Source: Paracoccus jeotgali
Lineage (GTDB): Bacteria; Pseudomonadota; Alphaproteobacteria; Rhodobacterales; Rhodobacteraceae
Direction: 5' to 3'
Assembly: GCF_002865605.1 (NCBI RefSeq)
Contig: NZ_CP025584.1
Span: 85,226-149,225, forward strand
DNA length: 64,000 nt
The notes beneath the pieces were generated by a model, which was not told the DNA's origin, did no database searches, and was given only the letters and a program-made list of their open reading frames with translations. Below are positions 9,245-19,402 of this stretch, piece after piece. The position numbers and the translations under genes were made by a program. Position 1 is the stretch's first letter. Each line of letters begins with the position of its first letter.

Positions 9245-10267
9245 ATGACGAGCTTTACTGCGCGCCTGACCGGCGTCGATACGATGAAAGAGATCTTTCC
9301 TGGGTTCGCCGTCTCGGTTCTCGTCGCCATTACCGCGCAGTTCTTGTCAGAACACTACGGCGCGCCGGCAATGCTGTTGGCGTTGTTGCTGGGGCTGGCG
9401 CTAAATTTTCTATCCGAGGAGGGCGCTCGGACCGCGCCGGGCGTCGCCGTTACGGCGCGCACCGTTTTGCGCCTTGGGGTGGCCTTGCTGGGTGCGCGCA
9501 TCAGCGTGAACATGCTTGCCGAACTCGGCGGGCCTGCCATTGCACTTGTGATCAGTGGGGTAGTCCTGACCATTGGTTTTGCACTGCTCGCAAGCCGGTT
9601 TGTCGGTCGCAGTTGGCGCTTCGCTCTCCTGACCGGCGGTTCTGTCGCGATCTGCGGCGCATCAGCGGCGATGGCTATTGCCGCAGTCCTGCCGAAACAT
9701 GAGAAGTCCGAACGCGATCTGGTCTTTACCGTGCTGTGTGTCACCGTGCTCTCGACAGTCGCGATGGTCGTTTATCCAATGCTGTCGGAAATCTTCGAAT
9801 TCAACGCCCGCGACTCCGGTGTTTTCCTTGGCGGCACCATTCATGACGTCGCTCAGGTCGTTGGCGCTGGCTTTTCTGTCGGCGAAGAGACTGGCGAGAC
9901 CGCTACGCTTGTGAAATTGATCCGCGTGTCAATGCTGGCACCGGTCGTTCTTGGCTTCTCGGTCGCCATCCGGCAGATGGGCGCCAGCGACCTTTCCTCC
10001 GGAAAGAAGCCGCCGCTTCTGCCCGGCTTTGTCATCGGCTTTCTGGCGCTCGCGGCGGTGAATTCGTTCGGGCTGATCCCGCAGATACTTGCCGAAGGGG
10101 CGGGTGCATTGTCGCGGTGGGCGTTGCTGGTCGCAATTGCCGCAGTGGGGATCAAGACGTCGCTCGGCCGGATGGTCGAGGTGGGCGCTGGCGCCATCGG
10201 TCTTATGGTCGCTGAAACGATCTTCCTCGGCGCGTTTATCGTCATCGGACTGCATCTCATGGGCTGA
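9245..10267 (+). CDS. YeiH/UPF0324-family putative sulfate exporter (TauZ-like)
   Basis: This 340-residue polytopic membrane protein belongs to the YeiH (Cons_hypoth698/UPF0324) family. It has about ten hydrophobic segments and the conserved motifs LRLGVALLGARIS, GSVAICGASAAMAI and FLGGTIHDVAQVVGAG. The start was placed at ATG 9245, which has GGGAG seven bases upstream; an upstream start would add 12 non-hydrophobic residues. Members are found beside xsc in sulfonate clusters, where they are proposed to release sulfate or sulfite. Function by context only. Confidence 0.72.
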   Translation: MTSFTARLTGVDTMKEIFPGFAVSVLVAITAQFLSEHYGAPAMLLALLLGLALNFLSEEGARTAPGVAVTARTVLRLGVALLGARISVNMLAELGGPAIALVISGVVLTIGFALLASRFVGRSWRFALLTGGSVAICGASAAMAIAAVLPKHEKSERDLVFTVLCVTVLSTVAMVVYPMLSEIFEFNARDSGVFLGGTIHDVAQVVGAGFSVGEETGETATLVKLIRVSMLAPVVLGFSVAIRQMGASDLSSGKKPPLLPGFVIGFLALAAVNSFGLIPQILAEGAGALSRWALLVAIAAVGIKTSLGRMVEVGAGAIGLMVAETIFLGAFIVIGLHLMG

Positions 10268-10367
10268 CGCGGCACATCCCTTTGCGGCTGAACGACCGTC
10301 GCAAACCTTAGCTCGCAGCCCCGCCGCAGTCTCTCAGTCTGTCGCGCTTTCTGAAAGGTCACACCCC

Positions 10368-11381
10368 ATGAAGCCGCTCGAACGCATTTTCGACACCGCC
10401 CGCGCCCATCCTCGCCACATTATCTTACCTGAAGGCAATGATCCGCGCGTTGTCGAAGCCGCTATCCGGCTCACCGAACTGCGCTTGGCGCGCATCACAT
10501 TGATGAATGGACCTGATTTGCCCGGCGTGGCCACGCTTAACCCGGCCGAAGCGGCCGATCTGGTCGAGCTTTCGACGCACTGGCACGAAATGCGGGCGGG
10601 AAAAGGACTGACGGCGGAGCAAGCCCTTGAAGATATGCGCGACCCAATCCGTCAAGCGGCAATGAGAGTTCGTTTGGGTAAGGCTGACGGGACCGTGGGC
10701 GGTGCCGTAGCTACAACGGCTGACACGGTCCGTGCAGCGCTGCAAATCATTGGACGCGCCCCGGATGCAAGCATCGTCAGCAGCTTCTTTTTGATGCTCT
10801 CCTGCACGCCTGAGGCACCGATCAAGGGTGGCATGGTGTTTGCAGACTGCGGGTTGGTAATTGCGCCGGACGCGCAAGAGCTGGCAGCTATTGCACGCTC
10901 GGCGGCGCTGTCCTGCCGGCAGCTCCTGAACGAGACGCCGCGCGTCGCGCTGCTGTCATTTTCGACGGCAGGTTCCGCCAATCATCCCAGCATAACGCGC
11001 ATCCGCGAAGCTTTGACGCTGATCCGTGAGGCCGAGCCAGATCTGGAAGTTGATGGGGAACTACAATTCGATGCTGCCCTCCATGACGCAGTCCGCGCCA
11101 AAAAAGCGTCAGGCAGTAGGCTGAGCGGTCGCCCCAACGTCTTCATCTTTCCCGACCTTGCTTCGGGCAATATCGGATATAAGATCGCTCAGCACCTCGG
11201 AGGTCTGAACGCGATTGGACCAATCCTGCAGGGCTTGGCAAAGCCTGCGAACGATCTATCACGAGCATGTTCCGTCGACGATATCATCGCGGCGACTGCG
11301 GTTACCGCTGTGCAGGTTGACCAGCCATCATTGCACAAACCGAGCGGTGGCTTCAGTCCTGCGATGCAGAGCGGCCGTTGA
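10368..11381 (+). CDS. pta: Phosphate acetyltransferase
   Basis: The 337-residue protein is a short, single-domain Pta. It carries the family regions RHIILPEGNDPRVVEAA at the N-terminus, LGKADGTVGGAV in the middle and the C-terminal segment FIFPDLASGNIGYKIAQ. It converts acetyl phosphate made by Xsc, plus CoA, to acetyl-CoA for central metabolism. ATG 10368 gives the normal family N-terminus; the open frame continues upstream over unrelated sequence. GAAAGG lies about 10 bases before the start. Confidence 0.92.
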   Translation: MKPLERIFDTARAHPRHIILPEGNDPRVVEAAIRLTELRLARITLMNGPDLPGVATLNPAEAADLVELSTHWHEMRAGKGLTAEQALEDMRDPIRQAAMRVRLGKADGTVGGAVATTADTVRAALQIIGRAPDASIVSSFFLMLSCTPEAPIKGGMVFADCGLVIAPDAQELAAIARSAALSCRQLLNETPRVALLSFSTAGSANHPSITRIREALTLIREAEPDLEVDGELQFDAALHDAVRAKKASGSRLSGRPNVFIFPDLASGNIGYKIAQHLGGLNAIGPILQGLAKPANDLSRACSVDDIIAATAVTAVQVDQPSLHKPSGGFSPAMQSGR

Positions 11382-11626
11382 TGGGAATGAGCCGGCCTAC
11401 ATCGGCGCTGGCGGTCGCAGTCCCTCACTGAACCAAATGAACATAGGTTCACCCGCCTGATAGGCCGGGCGAGATCAAAGGGCTGAAACAAACGTCGGTC
11501 CAGACGCTCATCAAGACCTGTCTTCATTGCAGCGATTGAAGAGAAGCATGTCTTTCAGCGCCCGGCCTTTCTCAAACTGAAGAGAGAAAAAATCTGGGCA
11601 GTCGTCACGGAAAGTGGAGTTGGCGC

Positions 11627-12373
11627 GTGGAACTCGGCATTCTTGTCTATCTAATCGTCGGGACAGTGGCGGGCGGCCTCATTAACGGTCTGGCCGGTTT
11701 CGGCACCGCCCTTTTTTCCTTGGGTTTCCTCCTTAGTGTCTTGCCACCTGTGCAGGCGATTGCCATCGTCGTCGTCCACTCCGTGATCAGCGGATTGAGA
11801 GGCTTGTGGATAGTTCGCGAGACAATCCGCGAAAATCGGCGCAGGCTTGCACGATTTCTGATCCCAGCGATCGTCGGAATACCCTTCGGCATCATGCTGC
11901 TCAATATAGTGGAAGCGGATGCCCTGAAGATCACCATCGGATTCTTTCTTATCCTTTATGGAGGGTTCTTCAGCCTGCGCAGATCCTTGCCCAACATTAC
12001 GCACCCGACGCCTGGCATAGATGCCGCGGTGGGGTTCATCAGCGGCGTACTTGGCGGTGCCGCGTCTCTTTCTGGGGCGCTTCCGACAATGTGGTGCTCA
12101 ATGCGCCCCTGGACAAAGGAAGAAACACGCGCCGTCCTGCAGCCCTTCAATGGCGCGGTGCTTTCATTGACCGCCATAATGCTGGCCGTGAAAGGTGCCT
12201 ACACATTCCAGACCCTCGTCTTCATCGCCCTCACGTTGCCTGTCGGCATCATCTGTGCCGAGATCGGCATCGTCGTTTTTCAACGCCTCTCGGACGAGGT
12301 CTTTCGACGTCTGATAATCGGCCTGAGCTTTGCGTCAGGCCTGATACTGCTCGTGCGACAGTTGTTATCATAG
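11627..12373 (+). CDS. tauE: TSUP-family sulfite exporter (TauE/SafE-like)
   Basis: This 248-residue protein has about seven to eight hydrophobic segments and the TauE/SafE (DUF81) signatures GGLINGLAGFGTALFSLGFL at the N-terminus and GFISGVLGGAASLSGALPTMW in the second repeat. The family exports sulfite or other small sulfur anions. The start codon is GTG. A 245-bp gap with no gene separates it from pta, so it may have its own promoter. It is the second candidate sulfur exporter in the cluster after the YeiH-family gene. Confidence 0.8.
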   Translation: MELGILVYLIVGTVAGGLINGLAGFGTALFSLGFLLSVLPPVQAIAIVVVHSVISGLRGLWIVRETIRENRRRLARFLIPAIVGIPFGIMLLNIVEADALKITIGFFLILYGGFFSLRRSLPNITHPTPGIDAAVGFISGVLGGAASLSGALPTMWCSMRPWTKEETRAVLQPFNGAVLSLTAIMLAVKGAYTFQTLVFIALTLPVGIICAEIGIVVFQRLSDEVFRRLIIGLSFASGLILLVRQLLS

Positions 12374-12394
12374 AAAACCAAGGCTTTGGGTTTT
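12374..12394. terminator. Possible bidirectional terminator after tauE
   Basis: An AT-rich inverted repeat, AAAACC...GGTTTT with A-run and T-run flanks, begins just after the tauE stop codon and lies between two convergent transcription units. The short stem makes this a weak candidate. Confidence 0.35.
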
Positions 12395-12607
12395 AGATCG
12401 CGAGCCGAGGCTTCATTGCCTCCAGAGGTTTTCCGCGCCAGCGCGGAGGCCAGCCGGGACAGCCCCGAACAGGTTTAGAAGCCATACTCGATTCCAAGGC
12501 CCAGGCTAACTTTGCGCCGCAACGAGGGCGCGAAAGCCCGAAAACGGCTGATGCGCCGGACAGGCAGACTTCCGCTCGCAGGAGGCGACGTGAAGTGTCT
12601 ATCACTC

Positions 12608-13681
12608 TCAGCCTTCAGGATCTTCCACCGACCTCGATGCGCGGGTCAGCATACCAAAGAGGTCCCTGGGATCGTCTGGATCGGCGATGATATCGAGAGA
12701 CTGATAAAAGCCGGTGCCGGTCAGCTTCTGGCGAATGTAACGTAGTGCAGAGAAATCCTCGATGGCGAAGCCCACGCCGTCGAACAGCGTGATCTGACGG
12801 TCAGAGGTGCGCCCGGGTGCGCTGCCATCAATGATCTGCCACATCTCAGTCACGGGGAAGTCAGCCGGCATCTGCTGGATCTCGCCCTCGATCCGGGTCT
12901 GTGGGGTGTATTCGACAAAGACATCAGCGCGGCGAAGAATGTCGCCATGCAACTCGGTCTTGCCAGGGCAGTCGCCGCCGATGGCGTTGATGTGGACGCC
13001 CGCGCCGACCATGTTGTCCGTGAGGATCGTGGCGTATTGCTTATCGGCCGTGCAGGTGGTGATGATCTGCGCGCCCTCGATTGCGTCCTGCGCAGTCTTG
13101 CAGGTGGTCAGGTCGAAGCCCAGACCGGACAGGTTCCGCACCAGTTTCGCCGTCGCGGTCGGGTCGATGTCGTAAAGCCGCAAACGGTCGACGCCGCAGA
13201 TGGCGCGCATCGCCAGGGCCTGAAACTCCGACTGCGCCCCATTGCCGATCATGGCCATGGTCGTGGCCCCTTTCGGTGCAAGATGACTGGCAACCATGGC
13301 GCTGGTAGCGGCAGTGCGCAGCGCGGTCAGCACGGTCATTTCGGTGAGCAGTTCAGGATAGCCGGTGTCAACGCGAGCCAGCAGTCCGAAGGCGGTCACG
13401 GTCTGCAACCCCGATTTCGTGTTTTTGGGGTGGCCGTTGACGTATTTGAACCCGTAGCTAACGCCATCGGAGGTTGGCATCAGCTCGATCACGCCATCCT
13501 TGGAATGGGCGGCCACGCGCGGCGTCTTGTCAAACTGACTCCATCGGCGGAAGTCGTCCTCGATATAGTTGGCGAGGTCTTTCAGCACGGTTTCGACGCC
13601 GATGCTATGGACCAGCCGCATCATGTTCTCAACGCTGACGAAGCGGATAAAGGCCAATTCGGAGGGTTTGGGAGCAGTCAT
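12608..13681 (-). CDS. Ornithine cyclodeaminase
   Basis: The 357-residue protein belongs to the ornithine cyclodeaminase/mu-crystallin family. It has the NAD-binding loop MIGNGAQSEFQALAM near residue 145, a substrate-side Lys/Arg region (HSKDGVIELMPTSDG), and the FDGVGFAIEDFSALRY motif near the C-terminus. It is longer than mu-crystallin and has the size of bacterial Ocd. The enzyme turns ornithine into proline and ammonium. It is the last gene of the leftward operon, directly after arginase, completing a path from arginine to proline as in Ti-plasmid opine catabolism. Confidence 0.88.
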   Translation of the reverse strand: MTAPKPSELAFIRFVSVENMMRLVHSIGVETVLKDLANYIEDDFRRWSQFDKTPRVAAHSKDGVIELMPTSDGVSYGFKYVNGHPKNTKSGLQTVTAFGLLARVDTGYPELLTEMTVLTALRTAATSAMVASHLAPKGATTMAMIGNGAQSEFQALAMRAICGVDRLRLYDIDPTATAKLVRNLSGLGFDLTTCKTAQDAIEGAQIITTCTADKQYATILTDNMVGAGVHINAIGGDCPGKTELHGDILRRADVFVEYTPQTRIEGEIQQMPADFPVTEMWQIIDGSAPGRTSDRQITLFDGVGFAIEDFSALRYIRQKLTGTGFYQSLDIIADPDDPRDLFGMLTRASRSVEDPEG

Positions 13682-13690
13682 GACAGTCCT

Positions 13691-14617
13691 TCAGGAGTAG
13701 CTGCGGGTGGGACGGTCGAAGACGCGACGCCCAAAAAGCGAGCCAGTCAAATCCGCCATCAGTGAGGCGGTGCGGCCGCGGTCGTCCAGAAACGGGTTCA
13801 GCTCGACGAGGTCCAGCGAGGTGACAAGCCCACTGTCATGCAGCATTTCCATCGCCAGGTGGGCCTCGCGAAAGGTTGCCCCGCCGGGAACAGTGGTGCC
13901 AACGGCCGGGGCAATGGCGGGATCGAGAAAATCGACATCCAGCGACAGATGCAGCATGCCATTCGCGGCACGCACCTCGGCGATGAATTCGGCCAGGGGG
14001 GCGGCGATCCCGCGTTCGTCGATCTGACGCATGTCGATGGCGCGCATCCCGGCCGACTGGATCGCCGCGCGTTCGGGTCCGTCCACGGAGCGCAAGCCAA
14101 TAAAGCAGATGTTTCCGGGGGGAACCGGGTTCATCAGGGGCGGAAAGCCGTCGAAACCAGGCTGCCCGGTGACATAGCCAATGGGGGTCCCATGCAGGTT
14201 TCCCGAGGCGGTCGTGTCAGGATTATGAACGTCGGGATGCGCGTCAAGCCACAGCACAAACAGCGGCCGCCCTGTGGCCGCTGCGTAATCGGCCACGCCC
14301 GCAACCGTGCCCAGCGAGAGCGCGTGGTCACCGCCCATGAAGATGGGAAAGCCTTCAGCCATTGCGTTCAGAGCCGCGTCCGATAGCAGCCGCGTCCATT
14401 CCGCGGTTTGCGTCAGCGCATGAACATGCCCCTCTGGCGCCGGCGGCGGCGCCTTGGGACCCGGCAGGTCGCCGCGATCCTCGACAGACCAGCCAAGGGC
14501 GGTCAGCGTTTCAGCCAGCCCAGCCACCCGCAAGGCGTCAGGCCCCATGGAGCAGCCGCGCCGGCGTTTGCCGCAGTCAATACCCGCGCCGATCAGAATG
14601 CAGGTCCGGGCCCTCAT
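13691..14617 (-). CDS. Arginase (ureohydrolase family)
   Basis: This 308-residue ureohydrolase shows the three manganese-binding signatures: [30 protein letters not shown] and [17 protein letters not shown]. The DAHxDxH and DVDxxDP residues needed for the bimetal site are present. It should hydrolyse arginine to ornithine and urea. ATG 14617 overlaps the stop codon of the upstream RidA gene (ATGA). An agmatinase or guanidinobutyrase is possible, but the ornithine cyclodeaminase downstream favours arginase. Confidence 0.87.
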   Translation of the reverse strand: MRARTCILIGAGIDCGKRRRGCSMGPDALRVAGLAETLTALGWSVEDRGDLPGPKAPPPAPEGHVHALTQTAEWTRLLSDAALNAMAEGFPIFMGGDHALSLGTVAGVADYAAATGRPLFVLWLDAHPDVHNPDTTASGNLHGTPIGYVTGQPGFDGFPPLMNPVPPGNICFIGLRSVDGPERAAIQSAGMRAIDMRQIDERGIAAPLAEFIAEVRAANGMLHLSLDVDFLDPAIAPAVGTTVPGGATFREAHLAMEMLHDSGLVTSLDLVELNPFLDDRGRTASLMADLTGSLFGRRVFDRPTRSYS

Positions 14618-14958
14618 GTCGACACCGCCGCCGTCACGATGACCTCGACCAGAAGATCCGAGCCCGCCAGTCGCGCCTCGGCGCAGGCGCGTGCGGGCGC
14701 GCAGCCTGCGGGTATCCAGTCGTCCCAAACTTCGTTCATCGCTGGGTAATCGGACATGTGTGCAAGCCAGATGGTCGCCGCCAGAATATCGCGGCGAGTG
14801 GATCCGGCCTCGGTCAGCAGCGAGTCGACGCGGGATAGGCAGTCGCGAGTCTGCTCGGTCACGGTCTCGCCCTCGCCAACCTGTCCACATAGATAGACGG
14901 TGCCGTTGTGGCGGACGATGCGGCTCATCCTTGCGTTGGTGTGGAAGCGTTCGATCAT
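14614..14958 (-). CDS. RidA-family enamine/imine deaminase
   Basis: This 114-residue protein has the RidA/YjgF fold signature [16 protein letters not shown], the helix [21 protein letters not shown] and the ending [20 protein letters not shown], with the Arg and Glu equivalents of the active site. RidA enzymes hydrolyse reactive imines released by flavin-dependent amine oxidation. Both of its ends overlap neighbours by ATGA junctions, so it is tightly coupled in the operon between the importer and arginase. An imine from the operon's own FAD dehydrogenase is the natural substrate; that is inference. Confidence 0.85.
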   Translation of the reverse strand: MIERFHTNARMSRIVRHNGTVYLCGQVGEGETVTEQTRDCLSRVDSLLTEAGSTRRDILAATIWLAHMSDYPAMNEVWDDWIPAGCAPARACAEARLAGSDLLVEVIVTAAVST

Positions 14959-15716
14959 TTGATTCCCATCGGTGGTGCGATGTTGCGTGCGACGGGTTCA
15001 CGGCGGCGTTCGAGATGGCGCAGATAGCGCCGCTCGAGCCAACGAAAGACCCGTGTGATTGCAAAGACGATGATGAAATACAGCATGGCGGCGGTGATCA
15101 GCCCCTCGTACGCCAGGTAATAGCGTCCGTTCAGCCAGCGGCCGACACCCAGAATGTCCTGCAGCGTGATGGTGCTGGCCACCACCGAGCCGTGCAGCAT
15201 GAAGATCACTTCGTTCGAGTAGGCTGGAATGGCGCGGCGAAAGGCCGAAGGCAGCACGATCCGCCGCAGCCGCCCACGTCCTGACATGCCGACGGCGATG
15301 GCAGCCTCGACCTCGCCCTTGGGCGTGTCCGCGATCGCGCCGCGCAAAAGCTCGGTGGTGTAGGCGCAGGTGTTAAGCGTGAACACGATCAGGGCGCACC
15401 ACCAGGCATGCGACAGCACCGGATCCCATAGCCAGCTGTTGCGGACCACTTCGAATTGGCCCGCGCCATAATACAACAAATAGGTCTGGACCAGCAGTGG
15501 GGTGCCACGAAAGACATAGGTGTAGAACCATACCAGCGGGTTGAGGACTTGGTGGCGGGACGCGCGCACGATAGCCAGCGGCACTGCCAATGCACCGCCT
15601 ATCGCCAGAGAGAGGAAGGTCAGGCTCAGCGTGACTCCGACGCCATAAAGAAAGCGGTCGAAATTCTCAGCGATCAGGGCCAGATCCAGCGGAGCCCATG
15701 AGAGCAGGTTTTCCAT
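14955..15716 (-). CDS. ABC transporter permease, basic amino acid/opine type (HisM/OccM-like)
   Basis: This 253-residue inner-membrane protein has about five hydrophobic segments and the EAA loop [22 protein letters not shown] that contacts the ATPase. ATG 15716 has AAGGG seven bases upstream and is preferred over GTG 15722, which overlaps the stop of the preceding gene. It pairs with the permease encoded just upstream; such pairs occur in HisQM, OccQM and NocQM importers. Confidence 0.87.
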   Translation of the reverse strand: MENLLSWAPLDLALIAENFDRFLYGVGVTLSLTFLSLAIGGALAVPLAIVRASRHQVLNPLVWFYTYVFRGTPLLVQTYLLYYGAGQFEVVRNSWLWDPVLSHAWWCALIVFTLNTCAYTTELLRGAIADTPKGEVEAAIAVGMSGRGRLRRIVLPSAFRRAIPAYSNEVIFMLHGSVVASTITLQDILGVGRWLNGRYYLAYEGLITAAMLYFIIVFAITRVFRWLERRYLRHLERRREPVARNIAPPMGIK

Positions 15717-15718
15717 CG

Positions 15719-16408
15719 TCACGCCCTTACCACGCCGCGGCTGTAGCGGCGTTCCAGCGCGCGAAGACCGAGATCGGAACTAGCCGTCAGCGCCAGATAG
15801 ATCACGAATGCCGCCGCCATGAAGGTGAACAACGCTCCGGTCGAGCGGCCGGCCGAAAACGCGTTATAGACTAGGTCCTGCAGGCCGATCACCGACACCA
15901 GTGCGGTCGTCTTCAACTGCACCAGCCAGTTGTTGCCGAAACCCGGCAGTGCGTATCGTACCATCTGCGGCCAGATGATGCGGCGGAAAACCAACGATCG
16001 GGACATGCCAATGCTAGTTCCGGCTTCGATCTGACCGCGCGGAATGGCAAGGATCGCACCTCGGAAGGTTTCGGTGAAATACGCCCCGAAAATCACGCCG
16101 ATTGTGGCGGCGCCGGCAATGAACTGGCTGATTTCTACATAATCCCACAAGCCCGTGGCGGCACCGATTGCGTTGACCGTGACCTGCCCACCGAAAAAGA
16201 CCAGCATGATCAGCACCAGGTCCGGCACGCCCCGCACGACCGTCGTATAGGCGCCGGCCACGGCGTTTGCCACGCGACTGGAAGAGAGCTTCGCCCAGGC
16301 ACCGAGCAGGCCCAAGCTGACCGAGAGCACGAGCGAGGTCAGAGCAAGCTGGACCGTGGTGATGACCCCCGCCAGAAGCTGTTCGCGATATTCAAAAAGC
16401 AGATCCAT
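15719..16408 (-). CDS. ABC transporter permease, basic amino acid/opine type (HisQ/OccQ-like)
   Basis: The 229-residue protein is a polar-amino-acid ABC permease with about five hydrophobic segments and the EAA motif (GQIEAGTSIGMSRSLVFRRI). VVRGVPDLVLIMLVFFGG is typical of HisQ-type subunits. It lies between the binding-protein gene and the second permease gene in the same orientation, with no room for a promoter, and should form the heterodimeric channel with its neighbour. Confidence 0.87.
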   Translation of the reverse strand: MDLLFEYREQLLAGVITTVQLALTSLVLSVSLGLLGAWAKLSSSRVANAVAGAYTTVVRGVPDLVLIMLVFFGGQVTVNAIGAATGLWDYVEISQFIAGAATIGVIFGAYFTETFRGAILAIPRGQIEAGTSIGMSRSLVFRRIIWPQMVRYALPGFGNNWLVQLKTTALVSVIGLQDLVYNAFSAGRSTGALFTFMAAAFVIYLALTASSDLGLRALERRYSRGVVRA

Positions 16409-16456
16409 CTTCGCCTCAATGGCTGGCGGGGGCGCAGCTGGCGCCCCCGGCTGCGG

Positions 16457-17239
16457 TTACATCCCCTCGGGACGACCGCCGTAGATGTCGAAGGGGAAGT
16501 ATTTGTCGTTGATCGTGGCGTAGGTGCCGTCTTCCCGGATCGCGGCGATTGCTGCACTGAGCGCATCGCGCAATTCTTCGTCACCCTTGCGCACGGCGAT
16601 GCCCACGCCTTCGCCATAACATTCGACATCCGTGTGATCCCCGGGCAGGAACGCGTACTCCGCCCCCTCGGGTTTTGACAGGAACGCTTCCTGCGCGATC
16701 AGAGAATCCGACAGCTGCGCGTCGATGCGACCCAGCGAAAGGTCGCGAAAGACCTCGTCCTGCGTGCCGTAAAGAACGATCTCTGCATCGGGAAAATGCG
16801 CCTCGGCATAGCATTGATGGGTCGAGCCACGCTGCACGCCCAAACGCTTGCCGGCAAGAGCCTCGGCGGAGCCTTCCAGGCCCGACGCCTTGGGGGCGAC
16901 GACCCGGGCCGGGGTTTTGTAATATTTCTCTGAAAAATCGATCTGGCGCTTGCGCTCTTCGGTGATCGACATGGACGCCACGATGGCATCGAACTTGCGC
17001 GCCTTCAGGGCCGGGATCATCCCGTCCCATTCCTGTTCCACCAGTTCGCAGTCACGCTGCATCTGCGCGCAAAGCGCCTTGGCAATCTCGATGTCGAACC
17101 CCGAAAGGCTGCCATCGGCTTCCTTGAATGAGAACGGCGGATAGGCGCCCTCGACGCCGATGCGAAGGCTCTCGGCCGCGAAGGTGCCGGTGGCAAGGGC
17201 CGCGAGTGCGGCGGCAGCAAGAAGAGTTCGTCTGATCAT
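16457..17239 (-). CDS. Periplasmic binding protein, Lys/Arg/ornithine or opine type
   Basis: The 260-residue precursor begins with a signal peptide (MIRRTLLAAAALAALATGTFA), followed by SLRIGVEGAYPPFSF, the hallmark of the family 3 (ArgT/HisJ/OccT) binding proteins, and GFDIEIAKALCAQM. A conserved Cys pair in the first lobe (CAQMQRDC) resembles ArgT and NocT. It delivers the ligand to the adjacent permeases. Family membership alone does not separate arginine, ornithine, octopine or nopaline; the surrounding enzymes point to an arginine-derived opine. Confidence 0.87.
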   Translation of the reverse strand: MIRRTLLAAAALAALATGTFAAESLRIGVEGAYPPFSFKEADGSLSGFDIEIAKALCAQMQRDCELVEQEWDGMIPALKARKFDAIVASMSITEERKRQIDFSEKYYKTPARVVAPKASGLEGSAEALAGKRLGVQRGSTHQCYAEAHFPDAEIVLYGTQDEVFRDLSLGRIDAQLSDSLIAQEAFLSKPEGAEYAFLPGDHTDVECYGEGVGIAVRKGDEELRDALSAAIAAIREDGTYATINDKYFPFDIYGGRPEGM

Positions 17240-17261
17240 GGTGATACCTCCGTTGGATTTG

Positions 17262-18026
17262 TCAGTTCATCCGGGACAGGAAGGCCCGGAATTGCTCGGT
17301 CTGGGGATTGCGGAACAGATCTCCGGGCGCGCCTTCCTCGCAGACCTGCCCCTGGTGCAGGAACACGGTCCGGGTCGAGACATCGCGGGCAAAGGCCATC
17401 TCGTGGGTCACGACAAGCATGGTCCGGCCTTCATCCGCAAGCGCCCGCATCACCGCGAGCACCTCGCCCACGAGCTCGGGATCAAGGGCCGAGGTCGGCT
17501 CGTCAAACAGCATGACGTCCGGCTCCATGGCCAGGGCGCGGGCGATCGCCACGCGCTGCTGCTGACCGCCCGACAGGTGGGCGGGATAGTAGTCCGCACG
17601 GTCCGCCAGTCCGACCTTGGCGAGTAAGGCGGCGGCCTTTTCGCCAGCCTCGCGCCGCGCGATGCCCAGCACATTCACGGGGCCTTCGACGATGTTTTCC
17701 AGCACGGTCATATGCGACCAAAGGTTGAAGCTCTGAAAGACCATGGCCAGCTTCGACCGCATGCGCTCGACCTGTCTCAGATCCGCGGGGCGTCGGATGC
17801 CATGGCGGGTAGTCATCCGCATTTCCTCGCCCTTCAGCCAGACTTTGCCGTCGCTTGGCGTCTCAAGCAGATTGATGCAGCGCAGAAAGGTGCTTTTGCC
17901 CGATCCGGAAGCGCCCAAGATCGCTACCACGTCGCCCTTTTCAGCTGTCATCGAAATGCCTTTCAGAACGACATGATCGCCAAAGCTCTTGTGCATGTTC
18001 TCGATACGAAGGGCGGCTTCGGTCAT
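17262..18026 (-). CDS. ABC transporter ATP-binding protein, amino acid/opine type
   Basis: The 254-residue ATPase has Walker [10 protein letters not shown], the signature [15 protein letters not shown], Walker [15 protein letters not shown] and the switch His in VVTHEMAFA. It belongs to the HisP/OccP/NocP group. The start at ATG 18026 ([18 protein letters not shown]) is chosen because it overlaps the stop of the preceding gene by ATGA; the longer open frame upstream is non-family sequence. It energises the importer encoded directly downstream. Confidence 0.9.
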   Translation of the reverse strand: MTEAALRIENMHKSFGDHVVLKGISMTAEKGDVVAILGASGSGKSTFLRCINLLETPSDGKVWLKGEEMRMTTRHGIRRPADLRQVERMRSKLAMVFQSFNLWSHMTVLENIVEGPVNVLGIARREAGEKAAALLAKVGLADRADYYPAHLSGGQQQRVAIARALAMEPDVMLFDEPTSALDPELVGEVLAVMRALADEGRTMLVVTHEMAFARDVSTRTVFLHQGQVCEEGAPGDLFRNPQTEQFRAFLSRMN

Positions 18027-19402
18027 GAGTTTTCCTCGGGATGGAGGCCGAGCGAGGCAATCTCGGCCAAGGTGACGGGCTTGACGGGGCTGCGGGCGCG
18101 ACCCGGTCCTATCATGGAAGGGTCGCGGCCTGTTGCTTCGGCGATCAGGCCCGAAACCGTCGCTTCGCACATGCGGCCTTGGCAGGGTCCCATACCGGTG
18201 CGCAGCGTAGTGCGCATCAGGCGCATACCATGCGCGCCGTCTGCCAAAGCGTCGCGGATCGCGCGGGCGGTGACCTCTTCGCAGCGGCACACGATGGTCT
18301 CGTCGGCGGGGGCAAGAAAGTCCGGCGGCACGGGATAGGCGGCGTCCAGGAACGGGCGGACCGACAGGCTTCGCGACAAGCTGCGGCGCAACGGCCGGGC
18401 GCGGTGATCACGTTCCGCGGCGTCCAGCCGTCCGGCACGGTGCAGGATTTCAATCGCGGCAAGTGCACCCTGCGCGCGCGCAGCATCTGCACCGCCAATA
18501 CCGCCGCCATCGCCCGCGACAAACACATTCTCGATCGAGGACTGGCCCCACCTGCTCAGGCTTGGTCGCCACGCCTGCTGCGCATGGTCGTAGACGTGCC
18601 GAAGGCCCATCGCACGCGCCAAATGCGTCTGCGGGATGACGCCCAGATGGGTCAGCAGCAGGGAAGATGTCAGTTTCTGCCTTCCTCTGCGCGTGCTGAA
18701 ACTGACAGCAACCTGACCGTCTTGGACCTGAGCCGCACGGAGATCCTTCGCGCCTCGATAACGCGGGACGCCCGCGGCGCGAATGCGGCGGATCAGGCCC
18801 AACCCCTTGGCCAGCGTCTTGGCACCGGGAACGGCCCGCGGCAGCCTGGGCAGGGCGCGCAGAAGGTCGACGTCAGTTTCGATCAGCGCCTGCGGCGGCG
18901 ACCCGGCCTCGATCATTTGCGCGGCGACCAGATAGAGCAGCGGCCCTGCCCCTGCGAGGATGGCGTCGCAGGGAACCATGCCCGACTGCTTCATCAGAAC
19001 CTGTGCCGCACCTGCTGGCATGACGCCGGGCAGGGTCCAGCCCGGAAACGGCACCGGTCGTTCCTGGGCACCGGTGGCGAGCAAAATCTGTGCGGCCGTG
19101 GTAACGTGGCTTTGACCGTCTCGCGACCAGATGATGCCCTGATCAGAGTCGATGCGCCAGACTGTCGCGCGCGGCTGATGCGTGATCAGCTGATGGTTCA
19201 GACCGTGAATGAGATCGACGCCACGGGCATAATCGTTTCCGAGCCAGCCCCACTCCGCGGCTGTCGCGATATTGCGATAGATCTGTCCCCCGGGACGATT
19301 TTGTTCATCCAGAAGCGTAACGCGGAGGCCGCCTTCGGCGGCCACTCTGGCCGCCGCCATGCCCGCTGGTCCTGCGCCTATGATGGCCAGATCGACGGTC
19401 AT
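18023..19402 (-). CDS. FAD/NAD(P)-binding dehydrogenase subunit with BFD 2Fe-2S domain (OoxA/NoxA/HcnB-like)
   Basis: This 459-residue subunit opens with the FAD motif [22 protein letters not shown] and RPGGQIYR, has a second nucleotide-binding region, and ends with a bacterioferredoxin-associated-ferredoxin-like cluster domain: [11 protein letters not shown] followed by [12 protein letters not shown]. That layout is found in OoxA and NoxA of octopine/nopaline oxidases, in HcnB of hydrogen cyanide synthase, and in some D-proline or hydroxyproline dehydrogenases. The start at 19402 overlaps the small ferredoxin gene by ATGA. It probably passes electrons from the substrate-oxidising subunit to the respiratory chain. 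Confidence 0.83.
   Translation of the reverse strand: MTVDLAIIGAGPAGMAAARVAAEGGLRVTLLDEQNRPGGQIYRNIATAAEWGWLGNDYARGVDLIHGLNHQLITHQPRATVWRIDSDQGIIWSRDGQSHVTTAAQILLATGAQERPVPFPGWTLPGVMPAGAAQVLMKQSGMVPCDAILAGAGPLLYLVAAQMIEAGSPPQALIETDVDLLRALPRLPRAVPGAKTLAKGLGLIRRIRAAGVPRYRGAKDLRAAQVQDGQVAVSFSTRRGRQKLTSSLLLTHLGVIPQTHLARAMGLRHVYDHAQQAWRPSLSRWGQSSIENVFVAGDGGGIGGADAARAQGALAAIEILHRAGRLDAAERDHRARPLRRSLSRSLSVRPFLDAAYPVPPDFLAPADETIVCRCEEVTARAIRDALADGAHGMRLMRTTLRTGMGPCQGRMCEATVSGLIAEATGRDPSMIGPGRARSPVKPVTLAEIASLGLHPEENS

Noticed and set aside
12433..12446. Hairpin CCGCGC-CA-GCGCGG near the end of the ornithine cyclodeaminase gene as a terminator
   Set aside because: It has no T-run in the direction of either gene's transcription, so it does not fit an intrinsic terminator.
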